Shown piece by piece: positions 15,951 through 24,711 of a stretch of 64,000 nucleotides of DNA (the first letter of the stretch is position 1; each line of letters opens with the position of its first letter). Source of the DNA: Flavobacterium aquidurense (GTDB lineage: Bacteria > Bacteroidota > Bacteroidia > Flavobacteriales > Flavobacteriaceae); contig NZ_JRLF01000015.1 of the NCBI RefSeq assembly GCF_001404985.1, positions 372,001 to 436,000 on the forward strand, given 5' to 3'. Below the pieces are notes generated by a model. That model did no database searches. It was not told where the DNA came from and saw nothing but the letters and a program-made list of their open reading frames with translations. The translations under genes and the position numbers were made by a program.

Positions 15951-18335
15951 TTATAAACTACTCTTACTGAAATAGTTAGACATTAAGGTAACAAAGCTCA
16001 CTATTGTAATGGTACTTAAAGGCATAATAATCGCTGCTACCAACGGAAGCAGGTTGCCAGTGACTGCAAATGAAAGTCCTATTATGTTATAAAGAAGTGA
16101 TAAAACAAAACTCATTTTGATTATTAAAATCGATTTCTGAGATAATTTTAGAAAATAATCTAATCGCGAAAACTCTGAGGCATCTAAAATTGCGTCGCAT
16201 GCAGGAGAAAAAACATTGACGTTTTCAGAGATTGAAATTCCAACATTACTTTGTGCCAAAGCACCTGCATCATTCAACCCATCACCTACCATCATTACAT
16301 TTTTGCCATAATCCTGCAAGTTTTTTATAAAATCAAGTTTTTGCTCTGGCTTTTGATTAAAAATCAATTCTGTTCCTTTTGGCAATATAGCTTCAAGATT
16401 ATCTCTTTCTCCGTCATTATCTCCTGAAAGTACTTTTATGGTATATCTTTTACTTAGGGTCAAAAATAACTTTTCGATACCTTCCCTATACTGATTCTGA
16501 AAAATGAATTTACCTAAATACTGATTATCAATTTTAATATGGAGTGCAGTTCTTTCAATCTCAGATTGCTCTAAAACCGGATTACCCACAAAAGCTGCTG
16601 ATCCTATTTTAATAACCGTATTTTCGACAGAAGCCTGAATCCCTTTTCCTGTTATCTCCTGAAAGTCATCAATTTTTATTCTTTTAGATTCTTGTAAAAA
16701 ATCATATAACATTCGGCTTAAAGGATGATTCGATCCACGTAGTACATTCTTTATCAGAATATAGTTTTCATCAGAAATTATATTTCCCTCATAGCTAATA
16801 TTAGATTTTCTGTTGGTCGTAATTGTTCCGGTTTTATCAAAAACAATAGTGTCAACTTTTGCTAATTGTTCTATTACCAATGCATTTTTCAGATACATTT
16901 TTTGTTTGCCCATTATCCTTAAAATATTTCCAAAAGTAAACGGAGCTGTAAGTGCCAGTGCGCATGGACAGGCTACTATTAGAACGGCTGTAAAAACATT
17001 AAATGCTGTATTGGCATCAATAAAGATCCAATATCCAAAACCCGCAAAGGCAATCAGTAATAATATAGGGGTGAAATAATGACTTATCGCATCTGTAATC
17101 GTCTTATGTTTTTGAAGTACTTTTTTCTGGAAAATTTCATTACTCCATAACTGTGTCAGATAGCTTTGTGAAACCGAATGTAATACTTCCATTTCGATAA
17201 CTTTACCAATTTGTTTTCCGCCAGCAAAAACTTTATCTCCTGATTTTTTAGTAACAGGAACTGCTTCACCGGTTACAAAACTGTAATCGATTTCGGCTTT
17301 TTCGGTTATCAAAATACCATCTACAGGAATCAGCTCCTGATTTCTAATTAATAATCTATTACCCTTTAGAACATCATAAATAGGAACACTTTCTTCTGAT
17401 GCATCTGAATTTATTCTGGTGACTGCAATAGGGAAATAAGATTTAAAGTCTCTCTCAAAACTTAAGAAACTATAGGTTTTAATTTGGAACATTTTTCCAA
17501 GCAGCATGAAGAAAACTAAACCTGTTAAACTGTCAAAAAATCCTGATCCATAATTCATTACAATATCAAAAGTACTGCGAACGAACATTACTATTATTCC
17601 TAAAGCAATTGGTATATCGATATTAAGCATCTTCGATTTGATACTTTTATAGGCAGAAACATAATAACCACTTGCTGAATATAAAAAACTAGGCAAGGCT
17701 AAAACAAAAATTAAAATCCTAAAAAAAGGCTTGTAATTATCCAGCCAGAATTCTTTGATTTCGAAATATTCAGGAAAAGATAACAGCATAATATTTCCAA
17801 AACAAAAAAATGCAACTCCTAACTTATAAGTCAAAGTTCTATCTACATTTGTTTTACCCGTTTCATAATTTTCTAAACTAATATAAGGTTCATAACCTAT
17901 TGAGCTTAACAGATAAACAATCGTTTTTAAGGAAACAAGATCTGAGTTAAAGGTAATTCTAACTCTCTTTTCCGGAAAATTAACTTGAGAAACACTTATT
18001 CCGGATTGAATTCTATTAAGATTTTCAAGAATCCAAATACAAGAACTACAGTGAATATGAGGAATATTCAATGACACTATCGAAGTATTACCTTCCTGAA
18101 ATTCTAACAATTTAGGCAAAATAGCCTCATTATCTAAAAAGTCATATTTACCCTGAATATCTTGCGGAGTAGCACCTGGTGATTTTTCGAAATCATAGTA
18201 GCACGTTAAATCATGAAGACTAAAAATTTCGTAAACGGTTTTACATCCGGTACAACAAAACTTTTTTTCATCAAAATTGATTTCTTCATTTTTAACAATG
18301 GCCAACCCACAATGAAAACAATTCTGCTCACTCAT
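15951..18335 (-). CDS. ccoI: Copper-translocating P-type ATPase CcoI/FixI
   Basis: The ATG at 18335 (MSEQNCFHCG) is preferred over a TTG eight codons upstream. The 794-residue protein begins with a cysteine-rich domain (C6, C9, C27, C28, C31), then an HMA-like metal-binding domain with HCSSCIW (about 97). It then has eight or so membrane helices with the transport motif CPC (about 457), the phosphorylation motif DKTGT (about 500) and GDGLNDAGAL. CcoI-type ATPases export copper for assembly of the cbb3 CuB centre. It has its own FNR-like promoter and is separated from ccoS by 118 nt. Confidence 0.94.
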   Translation of the reverse strand: MSEQNCFHCGLAIVKNEEINFDEKKFCCTGCKTVYEIFSLHDLTCYYDFEKSPGATPQDIQGKYDFLDNEAILPKLLEFQEGNTSIVSLNIPHIHCSSCIWILENLNRIQSGISVSQVNFPEKRVRITFNSDLVSLKTIVYLLSSIGYEPYISLENYETGKTNVDRTLTYKLGVAFFCFGNIMLLSFPEYFEIKEFWLDNYKPFFRILIFVLALPSFLYSASGYYVSAYKSIKSKMLNIDIPIALGIIVMFVRSTFDIVMNYGSGFFDSLTGLVFFMLLGKMFQIKTYSFLSFERDFKSYFPIAVTRINSDASEESVPIYDVLKGNRLLIRNQELIPVDGILITEKAEIDYSFVTGEAVPVTKKSGDKVFAGGKQIGKVIEMEVLHSVSQSYLTQLWSNEIFQKKVLQKHKTITDAISHYFTPILLLIAFAGFGYWIFIDANTAFNVFTAVLIVACPCALALTAPFTFGNILRIMGKQKMYLKNALVIEQLAKVDTIVFDKTGTITTNRKSNISYEGNIISDENYILIKNVLRGSNHPLSRMLYDFLQESKRIKIDDFQEITGKGIQASVENTVIKIGSAAFVGNPVLEQSEIERTALHIKIDNQYLGKFIFQNQYREGIEKLFLTLSKRYTIKVLSGDNDGERDNLEAILPKGTELIFNQKPEQKLDFIKNLQDYGKNVMMVGDGLNDAGALAQSNVGISISENVNVFSPACDAILDASEFSRLDYFLKLSQKSILIIKMSFVLSLLYNIIGLSFAVTGNLLPLVAAIIMPLSTITIVSFVTLMSNYFSKSSL

Positions 18336-18356
18336 AAATTTGTTTTTTTGATACCG

Positions 18357-18400
18357 CAAATGTTAAAAAAAGGAGAGATTATAAAAATGATATTTATCAT
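18357..18400 (-). promoter_or_regulatory. FNR-like box and -7 region of ccoI
   Basis: ATGATATTTATCAT (18387-18400) has perfect ATGATA/TATCAT arms around TT. On the minus strand TTTG ends at 18357, exactly 30 nt beyond the box, as at ccoS and hemN. The -7 element here is TAACATTTG, one base longer than TAnnTTTG. The box is more than 120 nt from the divergent regulator promoter, so it most likely serves ccoI. Confidence 0.65.
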
Positions 18401-18529
18401 ATTATAACGAAATCGGATTCTAAATTTAGGCAAATAAAAAGAGGCAAACAGAAATAATAGTTTTTTTGTGTGTTTTTTTCTAAGGATAATACCTTGTATC
18501 AACTGAATAATGGTTAATTTTACATCAAA

Positions 18530-18537
18530 TATTTTTG
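18530..18537 (+). promoter_or_regulatory. Putative -7 box of the crp/fnr-type gene
   Basis: TATTTTTG matches TAnnTTTG and ends 2 nt before the ATG at 18540. If used, the mRNA would be nearly leaderless. It also argues against the longer reading frame that starts 30 nt upstream. Confidence 0.4.
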
Positions 18538-18539
18538 CC

Positions 18540-19220
18540 ATGAATAAATGTGATCAATGCATCGTACGACAACTTTCATCTCTTAAAGCGCTTAATAAAG
18601 ACGAAGTTGTAAAATTGGCGAATAGTAAAACTACCTACAAAATAAAAAAAGGCGAATCTATTTTTGAAGAAGGTGAAATCACGAATGGTGTTTTTTGCAT
18701 AAAAGACGGTGTAGGAAAACTCTCTAAATTAAGCGCCAACGGAAAAGATCAGATTGTGAAATTGGTACAGTCAGGAGAACTTTTAGGACAACGTTCCATG
18801 ATTAGTAATGAACCGGCAAATTTATCTGCAAAAGCGGTTGCTGATATGGAAGTTTGTTTTATTCCTAAAACTGAAATCTTGCATTTTTTCAATAACAATA
18901 ATCAGTTCTCCATGAACTTAATGCAATCTGTCTGTGAAGATTTAAAAGAATCTGAAAATGACAAAATTGCTTTAGTACAAAAAACCGTAAAACAACGTTT
19001 AGCTGAAACTTTATTGCATTTGCATGACGCTTTTGGTGAAAACGATGATAAAACTTTGAAAGTTCAACTTACGAGAGAAGAATTGGCCGGAATTATAGGT
19101 ACTGCTACAGAAAGTTGTATTAGACTATTATCTGATTTTAATAAATTAGATTTGATTGAATTGGTCGGTAAAAAGATCATGCTTAAAAACGTTAAGGCAT
19201 TAAAAAAAATGGCCGAATAA
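18540..19220 (+). CDS. Crp/Fnr family regulator, probable oxygen sensor
   Basis: The 226-residue protein has an N-terminal CDQC (C4, C7), a cyclic-nucleotide-binding-type beta-roll (about 20-115) and a C-terminal winged helix. It aligns with E. coli FNR at a constant offset of 16, so C4 = C20, C7 = C23 and C106 = C122. The third ligand, C29, is a serine here (S13). The recognition helix reads TATESCIRLL, keeping the FNR Glu and Arg but with Ile in place of FNR Ser212. It sits beside ccoI and the cco operon and is the obvious candidate to bind the ATGATA-N2-TATCAT boxes. It ends one base before the convergent mazG. Confidence 0.85.
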   Translation: MNKCDQCIVRQLSSLKALNKDEVVKLANSKTTYKIKKGESIFEEGEITNGVFCIKDGVGKLSKLSANGKDQIVKLVQSGELLGQRSMISNEPANLSAKAVADMEVCFIPKTEILHFFNNNNQFSMNLMQSVCEDLKESENDKIALVQKTVKQRLAETLLHLHDAFGENDDKTLKVQLTREELAGIIGTATESCIRLLSDFNKLDLIELVGKKIMLKNVKALKKMAE

Positions 19221-19991
19221 TTACAGTTTTTTAGCTTCGTTCCAGAACACATCCATTTCTGCGAGAGTCATATCCATTAATGGTTTACCGAGTTCCCCAG
19301 CTTTACTTTCCAGATATTGAAAACGCTTAATAAATTTTTTATTAGTGCGTTCTAAAGCATCTTCAGGATTTACATTTAAAAAACGGGCATAATTTATCAT
19401 AGAAAATAAAACATCTCCAAATTCGGCTTCAATTTTATCCTGATTTCCGGATTGCACTTCTACTTGCAGCTCTTCTAGTTCTTCTTGTACTTTATCCCAG
19501 ACCTGATGTGGTTCTTCCCAATCAAAACCTACACCTTTTACTTTATCCTGAATTCGGCTTGCTTTTACCAATGCCGGCAGACTTCTTGGAACCCCTTCCA
19601 GAACTGATTTTTTACCTTCTTTCAGTTTTAGTTTTTCCCAGTTTTGTTTTACTTCTTCTTCATCTTTAACTACGGTATCACTATAAATATGGGGATGACG
19701 ATGAATTAACTTATCACAAATTTCATTACAAACATCAGCAATATCAAAATCATGGGTTTCAGAACCTATTTTTGCATAAAAAACAATATGCAGCAACAAA
19801 TCTCCCAATTCTTTCTTTACTTCATTCAAATCATTATCTAATATGGCATCTCCCAATTCATAAGTTTCTTCGATTGTAAGATGTCTTAAAGTTTGTAGAG
19901 TCTGTTTTTTATCCCAAGGACATTGCTCACGAAGTTCATCCATGATAATCAATAGCCTTTCGAATGCCTTAAGTTGAAGTTCTTTGCTCAT
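19221..19991 (-). CDS. mazG: Nucleoside triphosphate pyrophosphohydrolase MazG
   Basis: MazG hydrolyses (d)NTPs to monophosphate and pyrophosphate. The 256-residue protein has the two tandem MazG domains: the first with CPWDKKQT and EETYELGDAI plus ELGDLLLHIVFYAK, the second with GFDWEEPHQVWDKVQEELEEL and EFGDVLFSMINYAR. These contain the Mg-binding acidic residues. The gene is convergent with the Crp/Fnr-type gene with no spacer. Confidence 0.95.
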   Translation of the reverse strand: MSKELQLKAFERLLIIMDELREQCPWDKKQTLQTLRHLTIEETYELGDAILDNDLNEVKKELGDLLLHIVFYAKIGSETHDFDIADVCNEICDKLIHRHPHIYSDTVVKDEEEVKQNWEKLKLKEGKKSVLEGVPRSLPALVKASRIQDKVKGVGFDWEEPHQVWDKVQEELEELQVEVQSGNQDKIEAEFGDVLFSMINYARFLNVNPEDALERTNKKFIKRFQYLESKAGELGKPLMDMTLAEMDVFWNEAKKL

Positions 19992-20045
19992 TATTTTATT
20001 TTATGAGATCAAAAATAATTTATTTTATTGATTTAAATCTATATA

Positions 20046-20080
20046 AATAAAAAAAGGAAGATCATTATGACCTTCCTTTC
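20046..20080 (-). terminator. Terminator after the carbonic anhydrase gene
   Basis: On the minus strand AAAGGAAGGTCA and the matching TGATCTTCCTTT form a hairpin with a three-base loop and one wobble, followed by a T-run. Confidence 0.8.
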
Positions 20081-20090
20081 TAAAAATAAA

Positions 20091-20870
20091 TTATATCGAT
20101 TCCTTAATTATGCGCCCATTTAATTGTTGAATATTTCTGAAATTATTAACCGGCATTATTTTTCTTAGGTCTTCAATCATTTTTAAAGAGACATCTACTG
20201 AATTTTTAAAAATATACCATTGAACTCCTTCTGTACATGGTGGTGTTGTAAGCGATCCTGTATATGTATAATATGTTTGATTTTCAGGCAGAACGTTATT
20301 TAAATTAAAAACATCTTTTACTTCAATAGTTTCATTTACTTTTATTGGTAAAAATTTATCCAGAAAGTCAAAAGTCTCATTATTATCCTTACTTTCTTTT
20401 GCCATTACTGCAACTACTGCAAATTTTCCTTCCTTGTTCATATGTACCATATGAATAACCAAAGGATATCGAACTCCTCTAATAGTATGTTCTGCAGGTT
20501 CATGAAAATGAAATTGTACCAGATTATATCTATCTCCTCCCAGAATGATATAATCACCTTCTTCAAAATCAAACTGAATAGAATGCCCGTTATTTACGAC
20601 ATCATGTATTTTAGTTTCGTGGCTGTAATGAAAATCAATAGGTTTTAAAGTTTCATCTTTTTCAGTTTCTACAATATCTACAGGTGATTGTGCACTTCCT
20701 CCACAATCGTTCTGATCAATTTCTGACCAGTGTTCCGGTCCTGTTTCTCCATCGTAATTCCAATGTTTTTTAGGTTCGTCATTTGCTTTTTTATCGGATT
20801 TGCTGTTATCGCATCCCATAAGTATAATCATTGCGCAACCAAGCAAAATTTTTGTGATAATCTTTTTCAT
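20091..20870 (-). CDS. Alpha-type carbonic anhydrase, lipoprotein
   Basis: The start is ATG 20870 (MKKIITKILLG), which gives a lipoprotein signal with lipobox LMGC and cysteine 20. The longer frame upstream has no such signal. The 259-residue product has the alpha-carbonic anhydrase zinc histidines in FHFHEPAEH and IHMVHMN, the SPVDI block and GSLTTPPCTEGVQW. Two cysteines (DCGG and PPCTEG) are placed for the usual disulfide. It hydrates CO2 to bicarbonate, anchored in an envelope membrane. A terminator follows. Confidence 0.93.
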   Translation of the reverse strand: MKKIITKILLGCAMIILMGCDNSKSDKKANDEPKKHWNYDGETGPEHWSEIDQNDCGGSAQSPVDIVETEKDETLKPIDFHYSHETKIHDVVNNGHSIQFDFEEGDYIILGGDRYNLVQFHFHEPAEHTIRGVRYPLVIHMVHMNKEGKFAVVAVMAKESKDNNETFDFLDKFLPIKVNETIEVKDVFNLNNVLPENQTYYTYTGSLTTPPCTEGVQWYIFKNSVDVSLKMIEDLRKIMPVNNFRNIQQLNGRIIKESI

Positions 20871-21044
20871 TTTTATGTTTAAAATTAATTTTATGAAAAA
20901 TATCAATGTTATATTCCTCTTTGAATAACTAAAATAATTAGACAAGAAATAAATCCTTTAAAAGAATAAAATAAATATTTTCCTACAAAATTAATTTTTA
21001 ATTTAATTTCAGCACTTAAAAAAAACATAAAATATTAAAAAAGG

Positions 21045-21079
21045 CAAAAAAAAATCCTGTCAAGAAACTTAACAGGATT
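21045..21079 (-). terminator. Terminator after the DUF5606 gene
   Basis: AATCCTGT (minus strand, from 21079) pairs with ACAGGATT and is followed by nine T residues. Confidence 0.85.
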
Positions 21080-21102
21080 AATATATTTGAATGCAGTAAC
21101 TA

Positions 21103-21588
21103 CTATTCTTCTTTTTTAGCTTTTGCTTTTTTAGCAGCTGGAGCTTTTTTTGGTTTTTCTTCAACAACAGCAGTTTCTTCAGTAGTTTCAGCAGCAGCCG
21201 GAGCTAAATCTGTAACCAGACCTTTCGCCTGAAGTGTGTTGTACCAGTTTAATACTTTTTTAATATCAGAAGGGTAAACTCTTTCCTCATCATAATCAGG
21301 AAGAATTTCTTTGAAATATGCTGCTAGTGTAGCGTTATCTTCTTTATGAGAAATTGCCTGACCTTTGTTTTCTTTAGCAGCAATACGTTGCATTACTTCA
21401 GTCAATGGTTTTTCTCCATCGTAAGTATAAATAGAAATCTCTGATAATAAACTTACGTTACTTTTTAAGTTAACAGTAATTTTTTTTCCGTCTGTCAATG
21501 ATTCTGCCACAAAGCCTGTACGAGTTTGCACTTTCAATACATATAAACCCGGTTTCCCGGAAATGGCTAAAATTTTCTCTAAATTCAT
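21103..21588 (-). CDS. DUF5606 family protein
   Basis: This 161-residue cytoplasmic protein begins MNLEKILAISGKPGLY and has a globular domain to about residue 125. An Ala/Glu/Lys-rich low-complexity tail (AAAETTEE, KKAPAAKKAKAKK) resembles a nucleic-acid-binding extension. I recognise the N-terminal domain as DUF5606, found next to def in Bacteroidetes; its function is unknown. It lies 67 nt downstream of def on the same strand. Confidence 0.8.
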   Translation of the reverse strand: MNLEKILAISGKPGLYVLKVQTRTGFVAESLTDGKKITVNLKSNVSLLSEISIYTYDGEKPLTEVMQRIAAKENKGQAISHKEDNATLAAYFKEILPDYDEERVYPSDIKKVLNWYNTLQAKGLVTDLAPAAAETTEETAVVEEKPKKAPAAKKAKAKKEE

Positions 21589-21655
21589 GTTTATTAAAAT
21601 TAGTATTAAGAATTTGATTTATTATATTTTTATTGATCGTAATGTCTTAGATCAA

Positions 21656-22246
21656 TTATCTCCCTTTTTTAGCAGCAGCAAATTTCATTCTATATTCCTG
21701 AAATGTTTTGCCTTCGGTAATGTTTTTTAATTTCTTTTGAATCAAACGTTTTTTCAAAGAAGATATTTTATCTGTAAATAAAACTCCTTCAATATGATCG
21801 TATTCGTGTTGAATAACCCTTGCGATTAAACCATCAAAAACCTCTGTTTTCATTACAAAATCTTCTTCGCAATATTCGATTGTCACGGTTGGTTTTCTAT
21901 AAACATCTTCGCGAACATCCGGAATACTCAAGCAACCTTCGTTAAAACTCCACTCCTCACCTTCTTCTTTTAAAATCTTAGCATTGATAAAAGTTTTTTT
22001 GAAACCTTTTAAATCTTTTTGTTCTTCTGAAGGCAGATCATCATCATCACTAAAAGGAGTCGTATCAATAACAAACAAACGTATTGGTATACCCACTTGC
22101 GGTGCGGCTAATCCAACTCCGTAGGCGTTATACATGGTTTCATACATGTTTGCTATTGTTTCTTTTAAGTTTGGATACTCTGGCACAATTGCCTCACCCA
22201 CTTTCCTTAAAACAGGATCACCATATCCTACAATTGGTAAAATCAT
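21656..22246 (-). CDS. def: Peptide deformylase
   Basis: Def removes the formyl group from the initiator methionine of new proteins. The 196-residue protein has all three motifs: GVGLAAPQ (43-50), EGCLS (103-107, metal ligand C105) and QHEYDH (metal ligands H147 and H151, catalytic E148). A TATTTTTG -7-like box lies at 22309-22316 on the minus strand. DUF5606 follows in the same operon. Confidence 0.97.
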   Translation of the reverse strand: MILPIVGYGDPVLRKVGEAIVPEYPNLKETIANMYETMYNAYGVGLAAPQVGIPIRLFVIDTTPFSDDDDLPSEEQKDLKGFKKTFINAKILKEEGEEWSFNEGCLSIPDVREDVYRKPTVTIEYCEEDFVMKTEVFDGLIARVIQHEYDHIEGVLFTDKISSLKKRLIQKKLKNITEGKTFQEYRMKFAAAKKGR

Positions 22247-22447
22247 TTGTATTATTTTAATGTATTATCTACTGAAACTCCTGAATTTAGTTCTCATAAT
22301 TCAGCTGGCAAAAATAGTAAAAAATAGTCAATGAATAATTCTAAAGATTATATAATATCGCATTTTTTGCTTAGTCCTTAAAATCTCATCCATAATTATG
22401 CCAAATTAATTCGTACAATTCGTACTTTTGTTTGTAAACCTTACAAT

Positions 22448-24670
22448 ATGTTCGATCGTATCTCTAAATTTACTAACAGCACTTCTTTTTTAAACGCCTC
22501 CAAAGTAACTATTGCTTCTGTTGTTCCTGTTTTGGTTTTAAATTTCCTGGGACATTTTGAAATAGGTTTCACAATAGCATTAGGTGCTTTTTTTACGTAT
22601 CCCAGTGATGTTCCCAGTTCATTAAGCCATAAAATAAAAGGGCTTATTGTAGCTTCATTTATTGTATCCGGAGTAAACCTGCTGGTAAATCTGGCTTATC
22701 CATATCCTTTTTTGTTTTACCCTTTTTTATTCTTTTTACTTTTTATATGTTCCATGATTTCAGTTTACGGACAACGTGCTACTCTGGTTTCATTTTCTGC
22801 TTTACTTTCTATTTCGTTATCATTTGGACATTTACATCAAGGCTGGGAGGCTTTTGAGTATTCGGGATTTATTTTTATTGGAGGTATTTTATATTTAATC
22901 GTATCTCTTGTATTTCATTTTGTACAGCCTTATAAATATGTTGAATTGCAAATTGCCGAAGGCATAAAATTAACCGCAAAATATTTAAAATTAAGAGGTG
23001 ATTTATGGAGTCCTGAAGCCAATAGAAAAGCCATAATCGAAAAACAATTAAGTGTTCAGGTTGATCTCAATTTGATTCATGAAGACTTGAGAAGAATGCT
23101 CATTGGTAATCAAAATGCATCCGGAACTACAAGTCAAAACCGGAAAATGCTTCTTGTATTCATTACTTTAGTAGAGATTCAGGAACTTGCCTTATATACC
23201 TCTTTCGATCATAGTAAACTTCATGAGAAATTTGCTAAACATCCAGATGTTCTCAGAACATATCAGAATGTGGCCTATAAACTGGCTTCGACATTAAAGA
23301 AACTTTCTAAAAACGTACATAATATTAGTGTATATGTTGATAAGAATGATTTAAAAAATGAACTAGACGCTCTTGAGTTTGCTATTTTCGACTATGAAAA
23401 AACTTTAGGAAAAGACGAAGCTGCCGAAGGTGTTTTGATGCTGACAAATATGCTGAAATATGCTAAGAATCAGGTTGGAAAAATTAAAATTATCCAACGT
23501 GCTTTTTCGCTTGCCATGCAATCTTTTAAATTAAAAGATAAAGACAAAGAACTGGAGAAATTTTTAACGCCTCAATATTATCCTTTACGAACTTTAATAG
23601 AAAATCTAAGTTATTCCTCTTCTATTTTCAGACATTCGTTACGACTAACAATTACAATCCTCATTGGCTTAATTATAGGCGGATTACTAAATGTTCAAAA
23701 TACGTATTGGATCTTACTAACGATTGTTGTTATAATGCGTCCCGGTTATGGCTTAACAAAAGAACGTTCTTACCATAGGATTTTTGGAACTATTTTAGGA
23801 GGAGTAATTGCATTTGGAATTGTTTTGGTTATTCAAAACCACTTTGCGCTTAGCATATTATCAATTGTGTGTATGCTACTTGGGATATCTTTTACACAAA
23901 TCAATTATAAAATCAGTGCAACTTTTGTTACGATGTATGTGGTTTTTATTTATGGAATCCTGGTTCCTAATATTGTTGAGGTTATCCAGTACAGGGTTAT
24001 AGATACACTTGCAGGGGCTACATTGGCTTTTTTGGCAAATCAGTTTTTATGGCCGGCTTGGGAATTTATAAATACGCCTATTCATATCGAAAATGCAATT
24101 CGTGCCAATAGAAATTATCTTAGGGAAATTGCTGATTTTTATAATAAAAAAGGAGAAATCCCAACATCATATCGATTAGCCCGAAAAAATGCTTTTGTTG
24201 AAATTGGTAATTTAATGACTTCATTTCAGCGTATGATGCAAGAACCTAAGTCAAAACAAAAGACATTACCATTGGTTAATAAACTAGTAGTTTTAAATCA
24301 TTCGATCTTATCTGCATTAGCTTCTTTATCGACTTATATTCAGTCACATCAAACAACATCAGCTTCAGAATCGTTTAATTATATCATAAAAACCATACTT
24401 TCAAACTTAGATCATTCGATTTCTGTTTTACGAAATGAAGTCATCCTGACAGATACTTTTTTTGACAAAGAAGATGTCACTTTACAATTTGAAGAACTCA
24501 AACGCATCAATTTTACCCGTTTAATAAAAGATGATGAACTGGATAAGGAAACCCGTCAGGCTAAAATGCAGGAAGCCCAAATGGTGATCGAACAATTGAT
24601 ATGGATGAGCAATCTGGCTGAAAAGATCTTAAAAATTACGGAAGAATTTAAAGCAACAAATCCAGATTAA
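22448..24670 (+). CDS. FUSC/YccS-type inner membrane protein
   Basis: This 740-residue protein has two groups of hydrophobic helices (about residues 10-160 and 395-530). Each is followed by a long charged cytoplasmic region, the architecture of the YccS/YhfK and aromatic-acid-exporter FUSC family. The second block contains the conserved WILLTIVVIMRPGYG-TKERS-HRI-GT segment. Members are thought to act in export or envelope maintenance, with substrates mostly unknown. TACTTTTG at 22423-22430 is a plausible -7 box. Confidence 0.9.
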   Translation: MFDRISKFTNSTSFLNASKVTIASVVPVLVLNFLGHFEIGFTIALGAFFTYPSDVPSSLSHKIKGLIVASFIVSGVNLLVNLAYPYPFLFYPFLFFLLFICSMISVYGQRATLVSFSALLSISLSFGHLHQGWEAFEYSGFIFIGGILYLIVSLVFHFVQPYKYVELQIAEGIKLTAKYLKLRGDLWSPEANRKAIIEKQLSVQVDLNLIHEDLRRMLIGNQNASGTTSQNRKMLLVFITLVEIQELALYTSFDHSKLHEKFAKHPDVLRTYQNVAYKLASTLKKLSKNVHNISVYVDKNDLKNELDALEFAIFDYEKTLGKDEAAEGVLMLTNMLKYAKNQVGKIKIIQRAFSLAMQSFKLKDKDKELEKFLTPQYYPLRTLIENLSYSSSIFRHSLRLTITILIGLIIGGLLNVQNTYWILLTIVVIMRPGYGLTKERSYHRIFGTILGGVIAFGIVLVIQNHFALSILSIVCMLLGISFTQINYKISATFVTMYVVFIYGILVPNIVEVIQYRVIDTLAGATLAFLANQFLWPAWEFINTPIHIENAIRANRNYLREIADFYNKKGEIPTSYRLARKNAFVEIGNLMTSFQRMMQEPKSKQKTLPLVNKLVVLNHSILSALASLSTYIQSHQTTSASESFNYIIKTILSNLDHSISVLRNEVILTDTFFDKEDVTLQFEELKRINFTRLIKDDELDKETRQAKMQEAQMVIEQLIWMSNLAEKILKITEEFKATNPD

Positions 24671-24711
24671 TTCATCTGGATTTGTGTTTATTCTCTATAT
24701 AAAAACTAAGC

